A stretch of 64,000 bases of DNA from contig NC_070565.1 in the NCBI RefSeq assembly GCF_026914185.1, positions 1,922,001-1,986,000 of the forward strand. Direction: 5' to 3'. Below are positions 35,262 through 45,769 of the stretch, in pieces. The DNA is from Puccinia triticina (taxonomy: Eukaryota > Basidiomycota > Pucciniomycetes > Pucciniales > Pucciniaceae). Each line of letters starts with the position of its first letter. Positions within the stretch are counted from its first letter, which is position 1. The position numbers and the translations under genes are program-made. The notes beneath the pieces are model-generated. The model was not told the origin of the DNA, did not search any database, and saw nothing but the letters and a program-made list of their open reading frames with translations.

Positions 35262-35925
35262 CTGGTCATCAAGGACCTCAATGACCAGAGCCAGCCAGTC
35301 ATCTGGATACCACACCTCAATGACCGTTCTCAATGACCATCTCAATTGAACAGTCATCAAGTTGTATGCGTTGAAGACCAGTCGGCTCCAGTCATCAAGG
35401 GCCAGCCAGCTGGCCGTTTATCACGGTGTATGTATACCTTGATGATTTTGAGATGGTGAAGCCCGTTATGTAGTTGTTGTATTCTTGTAACCAGATATAC
35501 TTCTACCAAGCAGCCCACTACTGCAGTCTACTGGTTTCTCACTAGCTGTTCTTTTCTGCACTGAATACCATATCTATTATTCACTGCCAAACCCCTCTGT
35601 GAGTAGCGGTAGCCCCTCTTTGGTTCAGTCCCTGTGTCCCTTAACAGATGACTGGAGCTGACAGTTCATCAACGCATACACCTCAATGACCAGAGCTGAC
35701 AGGTCATCAACGCATACACCTCAATGACTGGAGCTGACAGGTCATCAACGCATACACCTTGATGACCAGAGCTGACCGGTCATTGAGGTGTGGTATCCAG
35801 ATGTCCGGCTGGCTCCGGTCATTGAGGTGTGGTATACAGATTTCTGGCTGGCTCTGGTCATTGAGGTGTGGTATCCAGATGTCTGGTTGGTTCCGGTCAT
35901 TGAGGTGTATGCCTTGATGATTGGT
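35262..35925. repeat. GATGACCGG minisatellite, tract 5
   Basis: Palindromic units at 35262-35432 and 35640-35925; the gap of about 200 bp between them is unique, non-coding DNA. Confidence 0.85.
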
Positions 35926-35928
35926 CGG

Positions 35929-36144
35929 CACTGCCAGCATATTTGGCTGGGATGAAGTCATCCCAGTTAAACTGGGATGCACTCAACCAATTTAAAATGG
36001 GTTGATCTTGACCAATGAAATATAAATCCAAGGGGGGTACCTTGGATTTACATTTCATCAGTTGAGATCAAACAAGTTTAAATTGATTGATTTCATCCCA
36101 GTTTAACTGGGATAACCCCAACCCAGCCAATTATGCTGGCAGTG
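35929..36144. mobile_element. CACTG-ended MITE, copy 1 (216 bp)
   Basis: Ends CACTGCCAGC and GCTGGCAGTG, with internal inverted CATCCCAGTTTAACTGGGAT. Flanked by CGG on both sides (35926-35928, 36145-36147). Second copy at 51804-52020. Confidence 0.85.
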
Positions 36145-36147
36145 CGG

Positions 36148-36310
36148 CTCCTGTCATCAAGGACCAGCCAGCTTGCCGGTCATCAAGGTGTATGCATACC
36201 TTGATAACCGTTCAGATACACCTCAATGATTGGTTGGCTCCGGTCATCAAGGTACCTGTACACCTCAATGACCGGCCGGCTCCGTTCATTGAGGTGTATG
36301 CCTTGATGAC
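36148..36310. repeat. GATGACCGG minisatellite, tract 6
   Basis: Continuation of tract 5 beyond the CACTG MITE, ending near 36310. Confidence 0.8.
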
Positions 36311-36445
36311 CAATCGCCCCACAATCACCCCAAATGATATGCAGCTAGGGGGTCCGGGGGCGGCGCAAGTTCCGCGGGAAAACCACTGGGTGTGGCTGCG
36401 GAGAAAACCACTGGGTGTGTCTGCGGAGAAAACCACACCCGTTTG

Positions 36446-36516
36446 TGGGTGGTGTTAGTTGGTAAAAAGCATCACTCATGGAGTTTCAGGACATGGGTTC
36501 AAATCCCATAGTGCAC
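36446..36516 (+). other. tRNA-like sequence (SINE-like)
   Basis: GTTAGTTGGTAAAAAGC (A-box-like), then GGGTTCAAATCCC, a perfect B-box with paired T-stem (ATGGG/CCCAT). Shares ACATGGGTTCAA with the minus-strand copy near 19290. The acceptor stem is poor. Confidence 0.45.
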
Positions 36517-36574
36517 AACTTACATTTTGGTTTCTGACAAGAGTAGCCTTGGTCAAGAATGCCTATGCTCAGCT

Positions 36575-37290
36575 AAGAAACAAAAATGTGTCAACCTTAG
36601 TAAAAGACATGGGGCCACACTTTTGGGGAGGGCTTTTTGACAGACTTGCATCAGGCCCGCATGGGCCCAACCAAAGCTGTTTGGGCCAACCCAAAAGTAG
36701 TCTTGGTTAATAATGCCCATATGATGTTTGAGAACAGCACCAATTGACCACTAATCAACAGAAGATATTGAAGGGATTCTGACATCTGTATGACATTGGT
36801 GCACTCACAGAAGGTATTTCCAGGCCCATCCCCTTCCCTGGGAAACCTGTGGGCCCGTATGGGCCTGTCCAAAAAAACTCCCCAAAAATATTCCCCCATT
36901 TTTTCACTCAGTTTGACACATTTTTATTTCTTAGCTGAGCATATGCTTTTGTAACCTAGGCTACTCTTTCAATGGGCCCAGTGGGCTTTGTGGGGGCCAT
37001 GTGGGCCTCATTCAGGCCTGTCCAAAAAAGCTCCCCAAAAATTTGCCCCCATGTTTTCTATTCAGTTTGACACCTTTCACATTTTAGCTGAGCATTGGCA
37101 TTCCAAACACAGACTAATTTTTCAATGGGCCCAATGGGCTTGGTGTAGGCCCATGTGGGCCTCATGCAGGCCCGTCCAACAAATCCGCCCAAAAATGTGC
37201 CCCATTTTTTTTTACTCAGTTTGACACATTTTTATTTTTTGGCTGAGCACACTCAGTTTAGCATTTTTTTTCTGTAGGGAGTGATTTTTG
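36575..37290. repeat. GGGCCCA-rich dispersed repeat, inverted cluster
   Basis: One plus-oriented unit (36575-36715) followed by about three inverted units (36835-37290), same family as 27960-28275. The whole forms a loose inverted repeat. Confidence 0.7.
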
Positions 37291-37590
37291 TACATGATTT
37301 TCCCAACATCAAACATGAAGTAATTTTTTGGGGGAATTTAATTATCATTGAAGTGTTTGAAATTCTTCTGCAACAGGAAAATTTGAAACCAGCAGAGCAT
37401 TTAAGGTTTTGAATTACAAGCCCAAGCCAATTTGGCTGGAAGTCAATGAACTTCTGAAACCAGTAAGCAGTGCTACGTAAGCAAACCAGCAGCAGTCATG
37501 GTCAAGACTCAAATGTGAACTGTCCTATTGCGGGGGGCAATGAAGCACAGCTCAAGCTTTAAGGACACCAAACCGCTTGGTGTCCATGAC

Positions 37591-38422
37591 TGTCAGCCTT
37601 AGAGTCAGTGTAGCTGACCTAAAGTCTGCCTTTTCTACCTTTTTACATATGAATTGCCTCATATCTTTTCCATCTTAACAGATATAATTGTTTTGACTTC
37701 ATATTCTGTTTCCCCATGCAATTTCAACCCTAGTTACAACTTACCATTTCTTTGTAACTCTACTCCTTCCCTGAGCTCTTGAGTTGTGACGCGCATGCGC
37801 AGTTGTGACGTGTAAGCACTACCAGGCGCTCCAAACCACATGTACATATGTAATTACATAAGAAAACTGTGAAAATTTTTGAAGTCAGCATCCACCTCGC
37901 CTGAGGAGGATCTACAGACTTCAGCACACCAGAACCACACCCCAGAGACACCCAGGATCACCAAAACAGAGGCCACTTCACTCCCAGTATCACCACAGGA
38001 TATTGACAGGAAGTACCCTCTTTCACTGACCTTGTTTGTCTCAGAGGAAACTCTGTTGCTCCAGACTCTGCTTCACCTGCTTCTTCCAACTCTTTCAATC
38101 TTCAAAGATCAAAAGGTTATCTCTGGTTAAGACCTATAAAACCAGAGCAGAGTAGTAACCCTACTTCTGAATCCCACCAATGTTTCCTTGTTGTGAGTGG
38201 AGGCTGTTGCACTCTCTTGGCCTTGAACAGCTGGCATCCAACTTTTCCAGGTTGAGAATAGCCCAGATCAATTATTAAAGACTTAAAGTCTAGGCCTGAT
38301 CTTATCTCTTTCTCTCTATTTTTCTCTCTCTCTCAGTTTGTATTTCTTTATCCCAAGAAATCCAAACTATTCCCCCCATTTATTATTGTGTCCCGCTGTC
38401 ACATAAGAGACACAGGCTCACA
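37591..38422 (+). repeat. solo LTR-A
   Basis: TGTCAGCC to GCTCACA, 832 bp, flanked by ATGAC (37586-37590, 38423-38427). Several internal deletions relative to the 3' LTR at 8327. Confidence 0.95.
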
Positions 38423-38429
38423 ATGACTA

Positions 38430-39875
38430 AGTGTGTGGCTGCCCAATGACCAGTCTTCAGGCATGTTCTTATCACAAGCAGAGCAGGTTTTTGCCATGGA
38501 GATTTTGAAAAACCAAAATTAGGGGGATTCAAGCTTGGTTGGGTTCAAATTGCATAGACTTTTGCAAGCTGGTGTTCAAAACTTTTGATGAACATCACCC
38601 GGCAAAAAATATTCAAGAGAGCTTCAGGGGCCAAGTACAATGCACTTTTGAAACTTGGTGTTCAAGATCTGACTTGAAAAAGTCCATGCAGGTTGCACCT
38701 GGGCAGCTTTGACCCCTCCCCCCCCCTATGAAAGAGCCATGGAAATTGGTTTTTTCTTTGGAGCCAGGCCCTTGAGGACACAAGTTTTCCAGCTTTGTGG
38801 GGGGCAAACTGGCAGGAGGGTTTGATGCCATCCTCCCCCTTGATCACATTTGCCAAATCCCAGCAATTTGTGTTCAAATGAAGCATCTTGTTCAAATGAA
38901 GCATCTTGTTCAAATGAAGCACACACATAAATGTGATTGGAGTTTTGAGATTCATGAGGGCCTGTACATAGTGCAGGTCCCAGGCCATACATAGGGGAAG
39001 AACATTGGAGGCCTTGATCCTGTCAATCTTCAGCCCCCTGCAGAACCAGATCTGCAGCCAGAAAACTTTGATTTTTGCGGGGACAAGCTGTTGCAGGGGC
39101 TGCAAATCTGGTTCTGCAGGGTCTATAGATCTCAACAGGATTCTGGGTCAGGCTTTGCTGATTTGAAATACACACAGTTGGCTTCAGAGACCCTCTTGTC
39201 TCTCTTTTCTGCTGCATTCCTATCCAGTCAAGAGCTCTGATGTTTCTTTTTTCATCATTCCTCCCACCCTCTTACCCCTCCTCAGTCTTATGCTCTGGGC
39301 TGGGATGCCGGTGAATAGAAGGCAAAATGAGTGTAAGATTTCAATCAACAAAGATCTGAAAAGAAAAAAAGAAGAAAAACAACTAGTGAGAAGAAAAGGA
39401 AAACATCACCGTGCTTACCTGGGATGCCGGTGAATAGAAGGCAAAAAGAGTGAAGAAAAGAAAGTTCACCGGCACCACAGGGAGGAGGCTTTTAGAGAAA
39501 CAGAGAAACAGAATACAAGCATGATCTAAGTACATATGCTAATAGTGAGATATAAACATGATCCACCTCACATTTCCGCATGATGACTGAAAAAGTTGGA
39601 GATTTTGATTTCTTTATCCTTTTTTTTTGCTGCAATCAAGTTTTTGTAGCACATGATGAGCTGGCCCACCCCTCCCAAAATCCCCTCGACAAATGATGAG
39701 TGTTCAATTCGGATGGATCGGTCTATGTGCTACTGAGAAAAGAGAGAGCAGTAGATCTGGTTGGCTGGTCCCATGCTGATCGCACCCAAAGCACGAAAAA
39801 TCGAACCGACTACGTCAGAGAGGGCTAGACCCCTGTGAAGGCTGATTAGTTGAGCCACCAAAAAAAGTGCTCCGC
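38430..39875. other. intergenic; no gene seen
   Basis: No convincing coding frame. Contains three copies of CTTGTTCAAATGAAGCA (38880-38920), a short MITE (39029-39122) and a duplicated phrase GGGATGCCGGTGAATAGAAG (39302 and 39422). Confidence 0.5.
39029..39122. mobile_element. short hairpin MITE, copy 2
   Basis: Close relative of 25846-25942, with inverted ends CCCTGCAGAACCAGATCTGC and its complement. Confidence 0.65.
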
Positions 39876-40455
39876 TCATGTTCAGACGGAGGCTGTTGAG
39901 CCTGTTCTTTCCAAATCGATATCATTCATGGCTTGCGCGGCGCCAGCGGCCTAAGTGGGCTCCTCCTGAGAGCTTGGCTGGACCAGAACACAAGATCCAG
40001 GGGCGACAGAGGTGCCCCCCAACTGTGCAGGTTGCGACTGAGCCCCATGCAAGTGGCGGCCTGGCGGACAAGCGGATCAAGCAGCGGATGGCTAACATTC
40101 CGGGAAGAAAGCGAGCTGGATCTGCAGCCCCAGCGGCAGGCTCGGGTGTGTCCATGCCCCAGCACGACGAGACGTTCAGCCTCTGGCCCCACCAGTTTCG
40201 CGCCTCCAGCCCCAGCGGAGTCCGGCGGGTGCGAGTGCATGCTGCTCGGCCGGCCTGCCCGCTGGGAAAACCAGCCCCTCGCAGTGTCCCACATCAGCCT
40301 GCCTTTCCTATAATTTCCTCCGCACTTTCCTGCGTTCGTCTGAGACTGCCTGCACCCATCTCAGCCAACGATCGACCCCATCCGTTCCGTTCCGAGACAG
40401 CGCAGCATCCCTCGCGACCGAAATCCATCCACCCACAACATATCATCGCGTGCTC
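39876..40455 (+). other. GC-rich upstream region of FAS1
   Basis: Composition switches from AT-rich to GC-rich at about 39930. Open frames exist on both strands (for example 39878-40480 plus) but look like by-products of high GC. Probably 5' untranslated region and promoter of FAS1; no TATA box identified. Confidence 0.4.
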
Positions 40456-43400
40456 ATGGCGGGCACGGGACGCCCGCTGATCCTCTCGCACCCGCCGACG
40501 GGCGCCCACGTCGTCCTCGAGGCGCCGGCCGAGCTGGCGGGCCTTGCGGAGCACTCGCGGGAGGCCTTTTCGGCGTGGCTGGGCGGGCAGACGGGCTCGC
40601 CCCTGCTGCTCCAGCGGCGCACCGAGGCCGCCGAGGACTCGGCGGACGATGACGAGAGCGGGCGGCCGGCGCCGGGCGGCGCGGAAGCCGACGTGCTGCT
40701 GCTGGCCCACTACCTGCTCTTCCTCTCCACCCGGCCCACAGACCGGGCCCTCGTTCCGCTCGCCCTCAACCACTTCCATGCACACCTCCTGCCCGGACAA
40801 CCCGCCAGCGACATCCACTCCGCCGCCGCCCACCACGCCTCCTCCGACGAGGCCCGCCGGCTGGTCATCACGGCCTACTACCGCGCCCGCCTCTCGCTCC
40901 CCACGCCCGCGCCCCTGCCCCCGCTCCCGGTGGGCAGACTGTGGAGGAACGACGAGCCCCACAAGAAGCTCGTCGCCGTCCTCGGCGGCCAGGGCGTCAA
41001 CGAAACGTACTGGCAAGAGCTCGTGGCAAGTCCTCAACAAACACAACATCCCTCCTCGCTTTCCCGCGCTGACGTCTCCTTCCTTCCACAGAATCTCCAC
41101 TCGCTCTACGCCCCCATCCTCACGCCGTTCCTCGAAGCTGCCGACGCCCATCTGGATGCGCTGGCCTCCTCAGACCATGCGCACGCCAGCGCGCTGTACA
41201 AAGACCACGGAATACGCATTCTCCAAGTAGGCTTTCCCTCCCCGCCGCCCACCAATCTGTGCTGACGACTACATATTGGGCGGGACATGCAGTGGCTGAG
41301 CGAGCCGAGAACGACGCCGCCGACGGCCTATCTGGCCACATGTGCGGTCTCGTTACCTTTGATCGGGCTGGTGCAAATAGCGCAGTACATGGTGCTTGGG
41401 CAGGCGCAAGGGCTGACGCCGGACGGGCTTTCGTCGCAGCTGGCGGGGGGCGTTGCGGGGCACTCGCAAGGGGTGGTTGTGGCGGCTTTGATCGGCGGCC
41501 GGCTGGGCGCGGGGAAGGACAGCTGGCCGGCGTTCACGGGGGCGGCGATGCATGCGCTGGGGCTGCTGTTCCACATCGGCCGCGAGTCCGCCCGCGCCTT
41601 CCCCCGCACCTCGCTCCCCCCCAAGCTCATCGCCGTCTCCGCCGAGACCGAGGGCCCGCCCACACCCATGCTCGCCGTCACCGGCCTCCCCCTCGACGCC
41701 CTCCTGACCGCCGTCGCCCGCGTCTCCGCCGAGTTCGCCGCCGACTTCAGCGACCCCCGCCCCGACGCCCAGGTCTCCCTCTTCAACGGCCCCAAGGCGT
41801 TCGTCGTCACCGGCCATCCCCGCACGTTGCTCGGCCTGGTCTCCCTCTTGAAGAAATCCAAGGCCGACCCCGGCCTCGACCAATCCAAGGTAAAAAAAAA
41901 AAAAAACCAATCCCTTCTTTTACCGGTCAGTCATGTGGCTCACTCACCCCCGTCCGCACGCCAGGTCCCATTCAGCAAGCGTCTGCCGGTGTTCTCGATG
42001 CGCTTCCTGCCCATCGGCGTGCCCTATCACTCGCACCATCTGGAGGGATGCGTCGCGCGGATCCTGCGGCCGGTTGCCGAGGGCGGGATCGGAGCGGAGG
42101 AGTCCGAGTGGTGGGAGAGCCACCGGGCCAGCCTCGGCTGTCCGGTCTACAACACCGAGACGGGCGCCGATCTGCGCGCCGAGCCCGGCGGCCTGTTGCA
42201 GACGCTCGCCGACTTGATCTGCACGCGCCCCGTCCACTGGGCCCAGGCGTGCGCCTTCCCCGAAGATACCACCCACATCATCGAGTAAGTCGTGCCCCCC
42301 CGAACCTCGCATATGGCTCAGTGAAAGTGTTGACTGAATCTCGAACACAGCCTTGGCCTGGGCACGTTGTCCGGCATCGGCTCGCTTATGGCCCGCACCA
42401 CCGAGGGCAAAGGCCATCGGATGGTCTTTGCCGGGCTCCCCGCGTCCGGGGAAGGGAACAAGACGATGAACGAGGTCTATGATGCCATCAACATCACTCG
42501 CGAGGAGAAATGGTCGCAGAAGTACAAGATTGGGCTGATCAAAACCGCGTCGGTGCCCGCTTTCCCTTCTCCGTCGTGTTGTCGTGTATTTGATCTGATA
42601 GTCATGCTCTTTACACAGAGATGGCCGGCTTCAGATCGACACCCCCTTCTCCCGACTCTTGAGCAAGCCGCCCTTGATGGTTGCGGGGATGACGCCCTGC
42701 ACTGTCCCGGCGGACTTCAATGCGGCGTAAGTCGTGGCTGATTCTCCACCAGCTGCCCAACGCTGACAGCTGGGACACACAGGGTAATGAATGCCGGCTA
42801 CCACGTCGAGCTGGCCGGTGGGGGGCACTACAATGCGAAGGGCTTGCGCGCGAAGATCGCAGCGATCCAAGCCAAGCTCGAGAAGCCGGGGCTGGGGTTC
42901 ACGCTGAATGCGCTGTACATCAACCAGAAGCAGTGGGCGTTCCAGTTCCCGCTGTGGCTGGAGATGCGCAAGGAGGGCCTGCCGATGGAGGGCTTTGTGG
43001 TTGCGGCGGGGATCCCGAGCACGGAGAAGGCGAAGGAGATCGTCGACGGGCTGCGCGAGGCGGGGCTCAAGCATGTGAGCTTCAAGCCGGGCTCGGTCGA
43101 CGGGATCCGCCAGGTGGTCCAGATCGCCGCGGCCCACCCGGACTTCCCGGTGATCTGTCAATGGACGGGCGGCCGGGCGGGCGGGCACCACAGCTGCGAA
43201 GACTTCCACCAGCCGCTGCTGGCCACCTATGCCTCGATCCGCAGCCAGCCCAACCTGGTCCTGGTCGTCGGCTCGGGCTTCGGATGCGCTGAGGACGTGT
43301 ATCCCTATCTGACCGGCGCCTGGTCCAGGGACATGTTCGGCGTCCAGCCCATGCCCGTCGACGGCATCCTCTTCGCCAGTCGCATGATGGTCGCTAAGGA

Positions 43401-44908
43401 GGCCGCTACCAGCCTCGCCGTCAAGGAACTCATCGTCCAGGCCCAGGGCGTCCCCGACGACCAGTGGGAAGGCACCTATGACCGCGAGACCGGCGGGATC
43501 ATCACCGTCACCTCCGAGCTCGGCGAGCCCATCCACAAGATCGCGACGCGCGGGATCAAGCTCTGGAAAGAGTTCGACGAGTATGTTTGGCCCCCTCGCG
43601 CCTTGTAGTACTTCTTCTGCCCCCCGTGTTGGCAGGCTGATCAAGTCTTCATATGTCCAGAACGGTCTTTGCCCTTCCCCGCGCAAAACGCGCGGCCTGG
43701 CTCAAGACGCACAAAGAGTACGTCGTCAGGCGGCTGAACGCCGATTTCCAGAAGCCCTGGTTTGCCGAGAAGGACGGCCAGCCGGCCGAGCTGGGCGACA
43801 TGACCTACGCAGAGACTGTCGATCGGCTGGTCCGGCTGATGTATGTCCGCCATCAATCGCGCTGGGTCGATCCTACCTTGCGAAACTTGGTTGGAGATTG
43901 TCAGTCCCGTCTTCTACATGCGTCTGGCCAGACACTCATCTTGTCTCCGATTTGTTTTTTGGGCAGGGCTTCGAAGAATCGAAGAGCGGCTCTCCGTCGT
44001 CAACGGCGCGCCCAAGATCTCCGAGCTCCAGTCGTACGCCGAGCTCGACTGCCCCAGCCCCACGTTGCAGAAGTTCTTTGCCAGATATCCCGAGGCGCGC
44101 ACGCAGATCTTGGCCTCTGAGGACATCGTCTACTTCCTGAGCTTGTGCCAGCGCCCCGGCCAGAAGCCGGTCCCGTTCATCCCCGTGCTGGATGCGGACT
44201 TTGGAATCTGTGCGTGCCCGATGGGGGGTGTGGGCTGACATGACCCAAGGCAGGCTCACTGACTTGCAGACGTGTTGTATGTTAGGGTTCAAGAAGGACT
44301 CTTTGTGGCAGGCGGAAGACATCGACGCGGTGTTTGACCAAGACCCGCAACGGGTGGCGATCCTGCAAGGCCCGGTGGCCGTCCGGCACTCCCGCACGAC
44401 CGAGGCCACGGCGGGGGCGATCCTGCGCGGGATCGAGGCGGGGCTGGTTTCGCGCCTGCTTGCGGAGGAGTATGGGGGCGACGAGGGGCGCGTGCCGCGG
44501 AAGGACTTCCTGTGTCCCCACGTGGACGGCGCGGCGAACGCGCACATCCTGCAGACGGCGACGGGCAAGATCGCGTGCCAGGTGCGGGCGCACGCGACGC
44601 CGGGCCACACGGAGCACATCTACGACATCGTCGGCGGGCTCCCGCCGAGTCTGGCCTGGCTCGAGACGCTCGCGTCCGCCGGGACCGCCGGCCGCGAGCC
44701 CTCCTGGCTCGCCGCCCTCCTCCGCTCCCAAGCCCTCGTCCACGGCCCCGAGTTCCGCCACAACCCCCTCCTCTCCGTCCTCGCCCCCAGACCCAACCAG
44801 CGCGTCACCGTCCTCACTGATCAGAAAGGCAGGCCCCTCAACGTCAAGGTCTTCGGCGGCGTGCCCCGCCCCCGTCTCGCGCCCGCCGCCCCGCTCGTCG
44901 CCCATTGA
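40456..44908 (+). CDS. FAS1: fatty acid synthase subunit with acetyltransferase and enoyl reductase (split FAS)
   Basis: Ten exons give an uninterrupted product of 1276 residues: 40456-41025, 41092-41226, 41293-41889, 41965-42284, 42351-42548, 42619-42726, 42783-43580, 43661-43899, 43967-44209 and 44286-44908. The acetyltransferase domain shows GGQGVNETYWQEL and the catalytic serine in AGHSQG (residue about 293). The FMN-dependent enoyl reductase shows VAGMTPCTVPADF, MNAGYHVELAGGG and QWTGGRAGGHHS (residue about 775). The region equivalent to yeast Fas1 just before the dehydratase follows (LWQAEDIDAVFDQDPQ), then a natural stop. Yeast Fas1 is about 2050 residues and includes dehydratase and malonyl-palmitoyl transferase; in R. 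toruloides those lie on Fas2, so this is a complete subunit, not a truncation. Cytosolic, de novo fatty acid synthesis. Intron 1 is probably GC-AG. Much GC-richer than its surroundings. Confidence 0.93.
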
Positions 44909-45130
44909 TCTGCCCCTCCCTAAACAATCCTTATCTAAACACTGCACCCGACTACCGTCGAGAAGACACTTCCCCCGTATCTTTTGTTTTGATTTTTTTT
45001 GCGTAATATTCCTCCGTCTCTGATCGACGGCGAACAAGGCGAGAAGGCAGTATATGGGACCACGGCGATGTGGCATCGGCGCCCACGCGCTGCACGATTG
45101 ATGTGGATGTGACTCGGTTTTTTTTTTAAA

Positions 45131-45214
45131 GGCTTAGGGGCCGTTTGGACGCGCGGGTGAATCTCAGTTGCAGGATCTCGCGAGCCCCCGCAAAACTGAG
45201 ATCCTTGCGAGATC
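45131..45214. mobile_element. end fragment of a Harbinger-like MITE
   Basis: TTAGGGGCCGTTTGGACGCG resembles the terminus at 26371 with a TTA before it. A hairpin follows (AATCTCAGTT...AACTGAGATC). It is cut at 45214 by the copia LTR. Confidence 0.5.
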
Positions 45215-45740
45215 TGTTGAACTTGAAGTAGTTCTTTTAGTTCTTTCTCAATTTCCAGCTTTGCTACTCTTCTTGCCTTAGTGTAGTTGTGCCGCAGTTG
45301 TCCCAAAACCTAGCTGATCAAACAAAACACCGCTCTTATCATGTATTGGTTCTTTGCTTAATCAACTCAATAGTTTCACAAATTGCTCAACTCTTTGCTA
45401 ACTCTCATTACAACTGATCAGATTTGTTACTCATTAGGTTATCTTATCATGTATCCTTCATTCTTAACCAACTCTTATCATTGTTTAGATTAGTGATTGT
45501 TTGTGGTACTAAGTTGTACACTTGTGTAGTTACTTCTATCACTACACCGTTAAAGGTGTGCAAAGCAATCAACTCAATAGTTTCACAAGTTGCTAAACTC
45601 TTTGCTAACTCTCATCACAACTGATCAGGTTAGTGATTGTTTGCGGTACTAAGTCGTACACTTGTGTAGCTACTTATATCACTACACCTTTAAAGATTAG
45701 TGATTGTTTGTGGTACTGAGTTGTACAAGCTCCGAGTTCA
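45215..45740 (+). repeat. 5' LTR of a Ty1/copia element (526 bp)
   Basis: Runs from TGTTGAACTTG to GAGTTCA directly before a copia-type primer-binding site. It contains three degenerate copies of a segment around GATTAGTGATTGTTTG and GTACACTTGTGTAG, and two of CAACTCAATAGTTTCACAA. Confidence 0.75.
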
Positions 45741-45743
45741 TTA

Positions 45744-45757
45744 GGTTATGAGCCCAG
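45744..45757 (+). other. copia primer-binding site
   Basis: GGTTATGAGCCCAG, three bases after the LTR, matches the complement of the initiator tRNA-Met anticodon arm, the half-tRNA priming used by copia-type elements. Confidence 0.75.
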
Positions 45758-45769
45758 ATTGTGCTTAAA

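Noticed and set aside
39778..39862. Possible tRNA on the minus strand (GTCGGTTCGATTTT)
   Set aside because: The B-box-like part is present but neither T-stem nor acceptor stem pairs properly.
39878..40480. 200-codon ORF directly upstream of FAS1
   Set aside because: Arginine/proline/serine-rich, overlaps the FAS1 start in another frame and has no recognisable motif; likely a GC effect.
42631..43686. 351-codon minus-strand ORF opposite FAS1
   Set aside because: FAS1 is GC-rich and intact on the plus strand; antisense open frames are expected and show no domain. The same holds for 40294-41151 and 44282-45076.
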